13,976 nt of DNA from contig JALLPB010000645.1 in assembly GCA_036939975.1 (NCBI GenBank), forward strand, positions 1 through 13,976, read 5' to 3'. Positions 1-8,604 of this stretch are shown here, one piece after another. Source of the DNA: Cyclostephanos tholiformis. Taxonomy: Eukaryota; Bacillariophyta; Thalassiosirophyceae; Thalassiosirales; Thalassiosiraceae. The position numbers and the translations under genes are program-made. Positions within the stretch are counted from its first letter, which is position 1. Every line of letters starts with the position of its first letter. Under the pieces are notes generated by a model. It did no database searches. It saw nothing but the letters and a program-made list of their open reading frames with translations, and was not told the origin of the DNA.

Positions 1-84
1 GAAATATGCATGGTCCTGAATTGAATTCAATCTTTGGGGGGTTTTTTGCACCGATATATTTACTTAGTTTATGAGTGTTTTAAC

Positions 85-1907
85 TCATGTCAACGTGTCA
101 GTAAATTCAACCACCAATCCTAAGCTAGTATCGGGAAAGACCGGGTCCGTGATCACAAGCTCCTCTCCACTCGTCAAAAGTTCTTTCAGGGTTTTATCCA
201 AATTTGATCGAGTGGCCTTCTCCAATGCTACCGGCTTTCTCATATACAGTGTCTTCACAGAGGAGGTGACGCTTGGCGCCTTCAGGCGAAATTCCCCATC
301 GCAGAGCTGTTGCAAAAGGGAATTCAGGGTCGTGGTCGACGGCAGTGAAATATGATGTGTGTGCGCGGTGCAAACGGGACAAGTCGACTTTTGATCGTAC
401 ACAAATGTGTGGGAATAGATGCCCTCCGAGCCCATGTACATCATGTCTAAGAATTGAGATAGAGTTTGGGTTAAAGGGGGGAAGGGGATGGATGAGCGCA
501 TAAAATGCGGGAGATCGTATACTTAATTGAAAATTGAAATACAGCCGAGCACACAAACATACACGTGTTTAAGCTCTGAGAGCAAAACGAAAGCACCTTC
601 ATCGCCTCATTTACGCAGACAGCGCTGATGATGGCGTTGGTACTTGCCACGGCCGGTATAATATTCTTGACGACTCCTAACGTCAGCATGTAGGTCACCC
701 CATCGATGCCGAACTTTTCCGCTCGTTCAAGTGCTCGTTCGTACACCCACTTCATATCCCCGGGCGAGTCCGCATCGAGCTTGCGATCGGGAAATTCCCG
801 CGGCCATTGCAAGACGTATGCGTACGCGATGCAGTGCTCTGGAATGCGCGGCGTCTCGGCGATGGTGCACAGTGGCACGGCGGCCGAGGGCGCGAAAGAG
901 TCCAACGAGCATTCAAAACAGGAAGTGATCCGGGGAAGGATTAGACGGGATTGGCCGGAGAAACCCTCAGTGCCGCCGTCGATGAGGGGGATAATCGTCT
1001 CGGGGATGGGATCTCCGTCGTCATCGAATTCGACCAGGTTGTTGATCATCCCATTGAGCCATCTAATGCGAGGGGATAGCGGAGGAATCAGATTCGCGGA
1101 GTGTTATAATATTTGACAACAATTGAATCATTCGCGCCTCTCGCTGTACTCACCTCCTAGCTTCGACGTTGTCCAACCCGCTGATAACGACCCTGAACTG
1201 TCGGTAGAACGTAGCATCCTTATCTTGAATCTTGCCATGGTACGGCACGACGTTCATCCATGGGCACCTCTCGTTGATAAATTTGGCCGCCACCACGGCT
1301 TTTGACTGACCGACGTCCTTGGACCGAAAGAGGAATTGGCGGTTGAGGTTGGTCACGTCGATGGTGTCTAAAAAAATTGGCGATGAAAAAAAAATAAATA
1401 AACAATTAGAACACGGAATGTTGACTTGAGTAACGACGGGGAAACACGAATTGAGAGACAACAATATCCCCCTTTTGGGACATAGTATGTACCGAAACCG
1501 AAGAACCGAAGAGAAAATTTCTCACCCAGGTCCACGACGACCACGTCCCCGAAGACGCCCTCGCACATGGCGAGATCCTTGAGAATCTCGCACCCCAGCC
1601 CCCCCGCGCCCACGACGAGTATCTTGGCATCCCGCAGCGAGCCACCTCCGGGGGTGCTGGCATCACTCGGGTCGAATTCCCCGACGGGGAGGGATCCCGT
1701 CTCGTTCGAGAACGGACTACGACGGGATAGGAGGGTATTGAGATTCCCCCTCTGGCGTCGCGAGAGGGGAGGCGGGGGGACCCGACGACGACGATCGTCG
1801 CCGACCGTCGCGTTCGCGTCACTCATCGTCATTGTCATCATTTCCGATGCGTCGCGTTTGTTGATGCCGCCGCTGCTGTTGGCGCTGTTGCTGTCGGAGG
1901 CTGTCAT
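85..1907 (-). CDS. UBA3: NEDD8-activating enzyme E1 catalytic subunit (UBA3)
   Basis: UBA3 pairs with NAE1/APPBP1, adenylates NEDD8 and passes it to the E2 UBC12, which drives cullin-RING ligase neddylation. Exons on the minus strand are 1526-1907, 1154-1367, 563-1062 and 85-446, with introns of 158, 91 and 116 bp. All introns have GT-AG ends and phases agree, giving 485 residues (human is 463). The ThiF-type nucleotide site [12 protein letters not shown] lies near residues 98-109 and DVTNLNRQF follows at about 131. The first zinc pair is C247/C250 (CFEC), the catalytic cysteine is C264 in [15 protein letters not shown], and the second zinc pair is C388/C391 (CPVC). The C-terminal E2-binding fold ends in a run like [20 protein letters not shown]. 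The first ~90 residues are low complexity. The intron 3 donor (GTATGT) was chosen because it restores the family's NxY junction. The start is the first ATG of the open frame. Identity is secure; exact splice points are inferred. Confidence 0.95.
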
Positions 1908-2128
1908 TCAACGGGTAACGACAAATCGCAGAACGCTACGTCATAGTAGTCATTAGTCATCGTTCTACTTACTTCCTTCTCACTTCCATCTCATGTCGGG
2001 ATGGGGGGCGCCGCGCCGTAGCGTACGCTGATACACACGTACAGTAAACTACGTAACTATCCCCACTTCAACTTCGTCCCACTTACCGACCCCGATCCCA
2101 GCACAGCTGATCCGAGACCCAACCGACC
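1908..2128. promoter_or_regulatory. Divergent intergenic spacer, probable bidirectional promoter
   Basis: This 221-bp gap separates the start codons of UBA3 (leftward) and the plastid-type protein (rightward). Both promoters and 5' UTRs must lie here. I see no confident TATA box or conserved operator, so the promoter role is inferred from layout only. Confidence 0.4.
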
Positions 2129-3118
2129 ATGAAGTTCATCATCACCCTGCTACTCACGCTCCCGCTAACGTCGAGCTCGTTCGTCCCGGCGGCGCGGCTC
2201 GTCTCACCGCCGTCGACGACGCGTGCCGGGTCGATCATCGTGACTTCGTCCGTCCCGTCATCGATTTCGTCGTCGTCGTCGTCGTCACTGATGGCGGCGC
2301 AGAGGAGACGACGGCGGAAGACCGCCCCTTCCCCTCCCGCCTCGCCGATCGCACCGCCGTCGTCGGACGACGAACTTCCCGAATTCGATGATGTTGATGA
2401 GGAGGGGGGAAGGTATGAAGGCGGGGAGGAGGAGCACGGGGACGACGCCGTCGCACTCTCCTCCACCACCTCCGAACTTCCCTCTCCTCCCCCGAGGAGG
2501 AAGACGAATGCGTCTGTCGTTCCCATCCGACGGGGGGGAGGACTCAATCCGAAACTCGCCGAGGAGGCGGGGGGGAACGTCGATGGCCTCGACGAGGAGA
2601 TAATACTGCTGGCCATGCGAGGCAGGACGGGGGATAACAAGGAATGGCAACCGCCCCGATCCATCCAGGATACGATCAGCGATCGCAGTCTCGAGAAATT
2701 GATGGACTTCGACAGAATGATCGAGAGGGACGGTGGTGGTAATCGTGTCGAGCTTCCGGATTTCGACGAGGTCATATCCCGAAGAAAGCGGCGGGATGCT
2801 GCCATGGGGGGGGAGGGACGGGTCGAGGACGCGCGTGCGGCCGCGTCGTTGATGATCGACACGTCGGGGATGGGGAAGAAGGCCGCGAGGGATGCCGAAA
2901 GACGAGCGCTCGCGATTCGGCAGCGGGAGAAAGAGATGACCGAGGAGGGGCAGAAGTCGCCATTCGCGGACCTGAACATTCTCAAGGTCCTCGAGAACGG
3001 GGCGTGGGTCGGCATCGGCCTACTGGTGCTCTGGGAATTTTACATCAACTCGCCCTTCTTCGAGAGGGCGGCACCGTTAATCCCGGTGGTCTACGATACC
3101 CTGCCGCCTGGCATGTAA
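2129..3118 (+). CDS. Unrecognised, probably plastid-targeted, acidic single-pass membrane protein
   Basis: This is an intronless 329-residue frame that I do not recognise. The N-terminus MKFIITLLLTLPLTSSSFVP is a short signal peptide with Phe just after a Ser-rich cleavage region. That resembles the ASAFAP-type motif used for import into diatom plastids, and a Ser/Thr/Pro-rich, Arg-containing segment follows. The middle (about residues 80-280) is highly charged: an acidic block (DDELPEFDDVDEEGG), a Gly/Arg patch, and a probable helical Ala/Arg/Glu segment around residues 245-275. The C-terminus has one hydrophobic segment (WVGIGLLVLWEFYI, about 293-306) followed by a Pro-rich tail ending in LPPGM. 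This suggests a membrane-anchored plastid protein with a soluble charged domain. The first ATG has a good context (ACCATGA). The long overlapping antisense frames reflect GC-rich trinucleotide composition. Being a gene is likely; the targeting is inferred and the function unknown. Confidence 0.72.
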   Translation: MKFIITLLLTLPLTSSSFVPAARLVSPPSTTRAGSIIVTSSVPSSISSSSSSSLMAAQRRRRRKTAPSPPASPIAPPSSDDELPEFDDVDEEGGRYEGGEEEHGDDAVALSSTTSELPSPPPRRKTNASVVPIRRGGGLNPKLAEEAGGNVDGLDEEIILLAMRGRTGDNKEWQPPRSIQDTISDRSLEKLMDFDRMIERDGGGNRVELPDFDEVISRRKRRDAAMGGEGRVEDARAAASLMIDTSGMGKKAARDAERRALAIRQREKEMTEEGQKSPFADLNILKVLENGAWVGIGLLVLWEFYINSPFFERAAPLIPVVYDTLPPGM

Positions 3119-3461
3119 ATTATCAGGGGTATGGTATGAGTAAAAAAATGTGTGCCCATCCCGCCATGGCATGACGTCGAGATGCAGAAATAATGGGAAT
3201 ATGATGTATTATTTTTTTTGCACATGTTGTGTCATTCCATTACGCCAAATAACGAGACGAAGATAATTAATATGTGATATCTTACTTAGCATGGCAAGTG
3301 ATCCCTCTAGAGAGACAGGCGTAAAAACTTATCAATCATGGATATCGTACTCTCATCGGAATGACGCCCAGAGATTATGGACATGCCACGCCATTGATTT
3401 CGTCCATCATTATCAGTGGTCCTCAAACGAAGTAGTAATTCCCAAGTAGAAAGAGCGCCGG

Positions 3462-3487
3462 TGATAAAGTACTTACGTACTTTATCA
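3462..3487. repeat. Perfect 11-bp inverted repeat with 4-nt loop
   Basis: TGATAAAGTAC (3462-3472) and GTACTTTATCA (3477-3487) are exact reverse complements around the loop TTAC. It lies about 180 bp before the IDI-SQS start codon and 13 bp before a donor-like GTAAGG. It may be a binding site for a dimeric regulator, an RNA hairpin or a chance palindrome; the sequence does not decide which. Confidence 0.8.
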
Positions 3488-3500
3488 ATATGGTATCTAG

Positions 3501-3637
3501 GTAAGGTATGTATAGTAGGTAGTCTTACTTCGCCATTATGTGTATAGCTGTCTGTGTATAGTATCGTAAGACACACACACCACCAATGACGACGAACGAC
3601 CTCAACAGCAATCCTCCTCTAACTTCTTCTTCCATAG
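3501..3637 (+). other. Candidate 5' UTR intron of IDI-SQS
   Basis: A donor-like TAG|GTAAGG at 3501 pairs with a strong acceptor ending at 3637, where CTAAC is followed by a pyrimidine run and ATAG. Splicing would give a 137-bp intron and remove the out-of-frame upstream ATG at 3586, making 3665 the first usable start. This is inferred from splice motifs alone; a second donor (GTATGT at 3506) is also possible. Confidence 0.4.
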
Positions 3638-3664
3638 CACAAGAAGAGAATAAAATTAATAAGT

Positions 3665-6472
3665 ATGGGCAACGAAAATCAGAAGCTGCGACCCTCCTCG
3701 ACGCCGTCATCGAGGTGGGACGCAACCATGTCCCAGAGCCAATTCATGGAGCGCGATACCGTCCTCGTCCTCGATCTAAACGACAACGTCATCGGTTCGG
3801 CATCGAAGAAAGAATCCCACGTCTTCTCCCACGATACGCCGCGCGGGATACTCCATCGGGCCTTCTCCGTCTTCCTCTTCGAGGACGATGGCGGCGTCGG
3901 TGGGCCGAGGTTACTATTGCAGAAGCGCGCGTCCACGAAGATCACGTTCCCGAACGTGTGGACGAACACGTGCTGTTCCCATCCTTTGCATGGGATGGAA
4001 ATAGACGAGGTCGATGGTCCGGAGGACGTCGTGTCCGGTATGGTACGCGGGGTCAAGAGCGCCGCGATCAGGAAGCTCGGGCACGAATTGGGCATAAAGT
4101 CGAACGAATTGAAGGTGGGCGCTTTACCCTTCGTTTCATTTTCCCACCCATTATTTTTGCCTAATGACGATTATCATGCCACCTTCGTCATCCCCCACGC
4201 ACACGGACACACGAAAAAACAGGTGGAAAATTTCAAATTCCTAACGAGGCTCCATTACTGGGCGGCCGACACTGTCACCCACGGGAAGAGGAGGTAAGTT
4301 AAGAGCGATGGTGGGGGTGTTGCCCCTACGTTTAGACTTTGTCATTTCCCCCCTTATATATCGTCGTCCCGTCTTGCACATTCATCCGTATTATCGAAAA
4401 GTCCTTGGGGGGAGCACGAGATCGACTACGTCCTTTTCGTTACCGTGCCGTCCCGCACATGCGTCACGCTCGAACCGCATCCCGAGGAGGTCGACGACGT
4501 CAAATGGGTGACGAAATCGGAATTGTTGGACATGTTCCACAACGAGGGCCTCCTCTTCAGCCCTTGGTTTCGAATCATCGCGGATCGATGGCTCGTCGGG
4601 GCTGGAGGGGATAACGGAGAAGGAGCGGGATGGTGGGACGATTTGCGCCGAACTATGACTACCGACGATTTCTGCGATTACGGGGCCATTCACCGGTTCG
4701 ATCCGCCTGCTGAGCACATGGGCGGGGGTGGAAATGCCGGGCCCATTTTCGACGGAAGCGTGGATAAGGAAGGGGGGGCGGAGGAGAAGAAGTCGGAGGA
4801 TGCGGATGGAAGAAAGGGGGCGTGCGGAGTCGGAGCTTCGACGGCAGATTCGCTGTGAGTGTCGTGTTCTTTGAGGAGGGATGATTTCGCCTGCTGCCCG
4901 TTCGAACGATCCGTCCAATTGGGACATCTGCACGTGTCAAGATCGACTTGTTGTGATTGCTCCGATCTCGTTTGACGCATATTTTACTCCCCTCTTCCTG
5001 CATTCCAATGCACAACGCTGCATTTTTGCGCGCTTCCCGGCAGAAAAAAGCAAGGAGCGTACGGCAAGGTTCAGACTCACAAGGAGTCGAAACTCTCCCA
5101 GCTTATGCACGTTGACGAGATCTGGTCGGCGATGACTTTGCTCTACCTCCGCCCTCTTCGATCGAACCTCGACTCCCCCTTCATCCAAAATTTGTTCGAC
5201 GCTGATGACTTGGCGTTCTGCGATGATATTCTGTGCAAGATGTCTAGGTCGTTCGAGGATGACATGACGTACTTCCCCACCGCCGAAGCAAAGATCGCGA
5301 CGTTGCTATCCTTTCATAAGACCGCGCTTGTTGATCCCGCATGGAGCATGATGGGGTGCGGCATGGGAGACGAGCGTCGTTTGCTTGAGGAATTCCCAAG
5401 GTGTCACTCGATCTACGCCAGCCTTCCGGAATCGTCCCGTCGCGTCATTTCGGATATCACTTGCCGCATGGCCACAGGTATGGCCGAGTTTGTCAACAAA
5501 GACTTGGGACAGGGGACCGAGGACCTCGCGCAGTACAATCGATACTGCCACTTCGTCGCGGGATTGGTGGGGGAGGGACTCAGTTGTCTCTTCGTTTCCA
5601 GTGGTTTGGAAAAACCTTCATTGGTCGGCGAAGTGCTGTACCTCAGTGACCACATGGGCTTATTCTTGCAGAAAACGAATATCATCAGGGATTACTTGGA
5701 AGACTATGCAGATGGAAGAGCCTTCTGGCCTCGGAGCGTATGGAAAAAGTACAGTGCCACGGGCGATCTGGGATACTTTGCTAATCCCGTGGACAACGTC
5801 GTCAAGGTGGCGGGATTGAAATGCTTGAACGAATTGATAACTGACGCGTTGGAGCTGGTGCCAGATTGCCTCGCGTATTTATCGCAACTGCGATGTGCTG
5901 AGGTATTCCGTTTCTGCGCCATTCCGCAGGTAATGGCGATAGCGACGTTGGATAAGTGTTATCACAATGCCGACGTGTTCACTGGAGTGGTGAAAATACG
6001 CAAGGGCATGTCATGTCAACTTATTAAAGATACCACGGATATGTACGGCGTGCACGGCATCTTCAATCGATTCGCGAGGAGCATTATACGTAAGGCGGAA
6101 AAAGCGTGTAGCAGGGGGGATTACGACGACCCGTCATACGATAGAACTATTCGGGCATGCCATACGATTATCGAGTTGACCCAGGCGGAGGCATCGACTG
6201 TAGGCAACTGCCTCACTGGAGAATTGATCGTGGCCTCGTGCGCCGCGGCCGCGACGGCGACTTGCTTGGCGGTCAAAGTTCCCAATGTCGCGTCTACCAA
6301 GGGTAGTTTGGCAGCATCGACAACAGTGGTTGTTCTGGCATCTTTTGGAATGCTCTCACTTTTTAAAAATGGTTTCACGAAGAAATATGATGAAGGCGTG
6401 GGAAGGTCGGTACCGTTGTTACCGGCGGTGAAGCTCAAGGAAGATAAACGTTTTCAGACAGAGAATACTTAG
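3665..6472 (+). CDS. Isopentenyl-diphosphate isomerase-squalene synthase fusion (IDI-SQS)
   Basis: One reading frame joins IDI (IPP to DMAPP) to squalene synthase (two FPP to squalene), the entry to sterol synthesis. Exons are 3665-4114, 4223-4293, 4402-4854 and 5044-6472, giving 800 residues. If the in-frame 4115-4222 segment is retained, the protein is 836 residues. IDI is the Nudix type: TNTCCSHPL with catalytic C104, and GEHEIDY with metal/catalytic E178 and E180. A Gly/Glu/Lys-rich linker spans about residues 265-325. SQS shows CKMSRSF (about 389-395), NRYCHFVAGLVGEGLS with Y492, and the second Asp-rich motif DYLED at 541-545. Two hydrophobic C-terminal stretches (about 719-735 and 746-765) fit ER membrane anchoring. 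SRSF runs directly into EDDMT, so about 28 residues including the first Asp of the usual DTVEDD motif are absent. The fusion is known in diatoms; the gap is unusual. The start precedes the conserved MERDTVLVLDLNDNVIG. Confidence 0.95.
4115..4222 (+). other. Probable 108-bp in-frame, stop-free intron in the IDI half
   Basis: AAG|GTGGGC opens and AAAACAG|GTGGAA closes a 108-nt segment, a multiple of three without stop codons. Translated, it would insert 36 residues (beginning VGALPFVSF) between ELGIKSNELK and VENFKFLTRLHY. In IDI proteins these two blocks are nearly adjacent. The segment is more AT- and pyrimidine-rich than its flanks. Removal restores family spacing; retention cannot be excluded. 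Confidence 0.7.
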
Positions 6473-6633
6473 GTGAAGATGTGTATTGCACGGGGATGAC
6501 TTTATGATCTGTTGCGTAACCCTCTTGAGTGGATTGATCTTAAGGTAGATAAAAATGTCAGAAATGAAATAATAGCAGCAGAGTATCTGTGTTGATATTT
6601 TGTTATCGAGGATATTTGTTGATTGCAGTATTT
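6473..6633. other. Convergent 3' spacer
   Basis: This 161-bp AT-rich gap lies between the stop codons of IDI-SQS and the POR-like gene. Both 3' UTRs and polyadenylation sites must lie here or overlap. I see no strong hairpin or other gene. Confidence 0.5.
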
Positions 6634-8403
6634 CTAGCTTCTCGTACGATTCAGGGTTAGCTCCTCGCTCAACTCCCAAAATCGCTTCGCCCTCCCATCA
6701 TCGTCGCAGGCCCGCGCTTCCTTGCTCACCTCGCTGACGTCGAATTGCCTCCCGAACGCGCCATCGCCGTATTTGGAGGATCCCGGCTCGCTGTAATAAT
6801 AATACCCCCCCCCGCGCTCGCCGACCTTGGCACTCAATGTCATGTACTCCAATGCCCCGCCGCCGTAGTGCGTAGTCTCGCCTACCTTGAGCAGTTTCGT
6901 CGCGGCGACGTTGAAGACTTTCGTGAACACCTGATTCTGGTCGCGGAAAAGGCCGGTACCAACGATCAGACCCGGCGTGAAGGAATTCGCGATAATATTC
7001 CTTGTCCTCTTGTCCGTGCTCAGTCGACGTTGCAGCTCCCTCGCGAATATAATATTGCACAGCTTGGAGTCCTTATAGGCCTTATCAGTGTTATACCAGC
7101 CGCCATCGACCATATCGAACCTTCCGGATCCGTCGGCGACGGCCCTTTCGAACCCCGATAGGTCCCCGAGGGTCGCGGTCGCCCCCTGTGACCCCCCCGG
7201 GCTGTCGGGATCGTGCACGCTCGAGGCTGTGACGACGATCCTACCGCCATTTTCGTTGATCCTGTTCCCACCCAATAGTAGATGATTGAGGTAGAAATGA
7301 CCGAGGTGATTCGTGCCCACCGTCAATTCGTACCCCTGCCTCGTCCTCGCCACATCCCTGGCGTCGACATTGCGCGCGAGTCCGGCGTTGTAACACACTG
7401 CGTCGAAGGCGTATTCTCCGTCGTTCCTGAGGTTGCGAACGAACGAGTCGATGGACGATAGGTCCGCTAGGTCGCATTCCATGGGGGTTAATTTCAGCGA
7501 TTTGAGCAATGCCATTGCGTCCACCGCGTCCTCGCTGTCGTTGGCGACGTTCGTTCTGATCCTGTCCGCGGCGGCTTTGGCCTTGTCGAGCGTTCGCTGT
7601 TCGTGTGTGGTCATTTATGAGATAAAAATGGGGCGTATCCGAATCGTTCGATGTTGCGACGTTATACAGAGCGATCATGCGAGCCCAATGTAGCACGATG
7701 CGACGATGTTAATAACGACATGAAAAGGCGAGAGAGAGCGAGAGAGAGGAAAAAAAGTATCGAGTTTCGAATACCATGCGTCGCGTAAGGGAGGGGGGGG
7801 GGTCGAAATGGCCGTAAAACGATTTCAATTTTCGGGGACCATCGAAAAGGCGACGATGAACGCCCAAATCGTTTCCACATCATCAAAAAAGATTAATCAT
7901 CCACGCAAAAAAAAACTCACGCAGGCCAATACGACCTCGTGTCCGCGCACGGCCATCCTCCGGGCCGCGTCCATTCCGATGCCGGAGTTACTCCCCGTGA
8001 TCAGTATGCGCTTCATACTACCGCTACCGGCGTCGTCGTCGGAGGCGGCATACGCGTGGGCGGTGGACGGGGAAAGCAGGAGGGACGATAGGGCCATGCC
8101 GCCGCATAATAGCTCCATTGTCGATCGTCTATTCGCGACGAACGACGGCGACGACGGATTTGGAGGCCCCGCGATCGAACAATCGCCGTCGTTGCTGCCG
8201 CCGCCGCTTTTTTCGTCCTCGTCATTATTATTCGTCCTCACGCTACGCGAGGACGACGACGGCCGCGACGACGGCGATGATATCATCCCACCGACAGGTG
8301 CGACCGCTCGTGATGGAAAAACGACGGCGAAGCCACATGCCAAGCCGGGGGCACACAGCAGGACGACGAGGAGGGATCGGGATACTCGATATCGAATAGT
8401 CAT
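6634..8403 (-). CDS. POR-like short-chain dehydrogenase/reductase with apparent thylakoid-lumen presequence
   Basis: Exons 7921-8403 and 6634-7596 (324-bp intron, phase 0) give 481 residues. The acceptor inside ACACACGAACAG|CGA restores VVLAC|RTLDKAKAAADRI. The SDR core has TGSNSGIG (136-143, NADP(H) binding), NAG (231-233), Ser in VVTASSV (about 286) and catalytic YKDSK (335-339). GTNHLGHF, DGGWYNTDKAYKDSKLCN and TGLFRDQNQ resemble light-dependent protochlorophyllide oxidoreductase. However, the usual PGC is PGL (369-371), so that Cys, important in POR, is missing. The N-terminus has a signal peptide (SLLVVLLCAPGLACG) followed by FAVVFP (ASAFAP-like), then a Ser-rich stretch. A second segment follows, NRRSTMELLCGG plus hydrophobic residues ending in AHA|YA (about 91-118), like a twin-arginine lumen signal. 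It could act on a tetrapyrrole, carotenoid or other plastid substrate. SDR membership is secure; substrate unknown. Confidence 0.88.
7597..7920 (-). other. Intron of the POR-like gene (324 bp)
   Basis: Read on the minus strand it starts GTGAGT and ends ACAG. It is the longest intron in the window. It carries a purine (GA)n stretch at about 7729-7755 and a G10 run at 7793-7802 (C10 in the transcript). No nested gene is visible; minus-strand frames inside contain stops. Confidence 0.75.
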
Positions 8404-8604
8404 GATTTTGAGATGATAGTAGTGGTCGTCTTCAATATTTTATGGTGTCAAAGTACCTAGGTAATTATCAGCCGATAACGTTTTTGTTGATGTTGTATTA
8501 TTATTTTATTTTTTATGACAGTCTGGGCCTACCTACCTACCTAGAGAGAGTGTAATAAATACTTCAACAAAAAAAATTAAACTTCACCCTCTCTAAGACC
8601 GACG
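8404..8604. promoter_or_regulatory. Divergent intergenic spacer, probable bidirectional promoter
   Basis: This 201-bp AT-rich spacer separates the start codons of the POR-like SDR (leftward) and DDX41 (rightward). It contains the palindrome TACCTAGGTA near 8453 and a short CCTA tandem run near 8528-8543. The promoter role is inferred from gene orientation only. Confidence 0.4.

Larger units (their letters stand above)
3119..3664. other. Gene-free spacer and 5' region of IDI-SQS
   Basis: This AT-rich region between the stop of the plastid-type protein and the IDI-SQS start holds no convincing coding sequence; the 89-codon minus frame at 3307-3576 has no recognisable features. Visible structure includes a T-run near 3211, a perfect hairpin at 3462-3487, and splice-like signals at 3501 and 3637. 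An ATG at 3586 opens a different frame from IDI. Confidence 0.6.

Noticed and set aside
2083..3015. 310-codon minus-strand open frame antisense to the plastid-type protein
   Set aside because: It is Ser/Asp/Pro-biased and mirrors the (CGT)n/(GAC)n composition of the plus-strand gene. The plus strand has a signal peptide, a membrane segment and a good start; the minus frame has no domain.
3307..3576. 89-codon minus-strand frame in the spacer before IDI-SQS
   Set aside because: It runs through the palindrome and splice-like motifs and has no homology I recognise, biased codons or targeting signal.
3586..4164. 192-codon plus-strand frame overlapping the IDI start
   Set aside because: After its first ~30 codons it is the +1 shadow of the conserved IDI exon and has Arg-rich nonsense composition. 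Its ATG likely lies in a 5' UTR intron.
7808..8416. 202-codon plus-strand frame antisense to POR-like exon 1
   Set aside because: It crosses the intron and the presequence of the SDR on the other strand and shows no recognisable domain.
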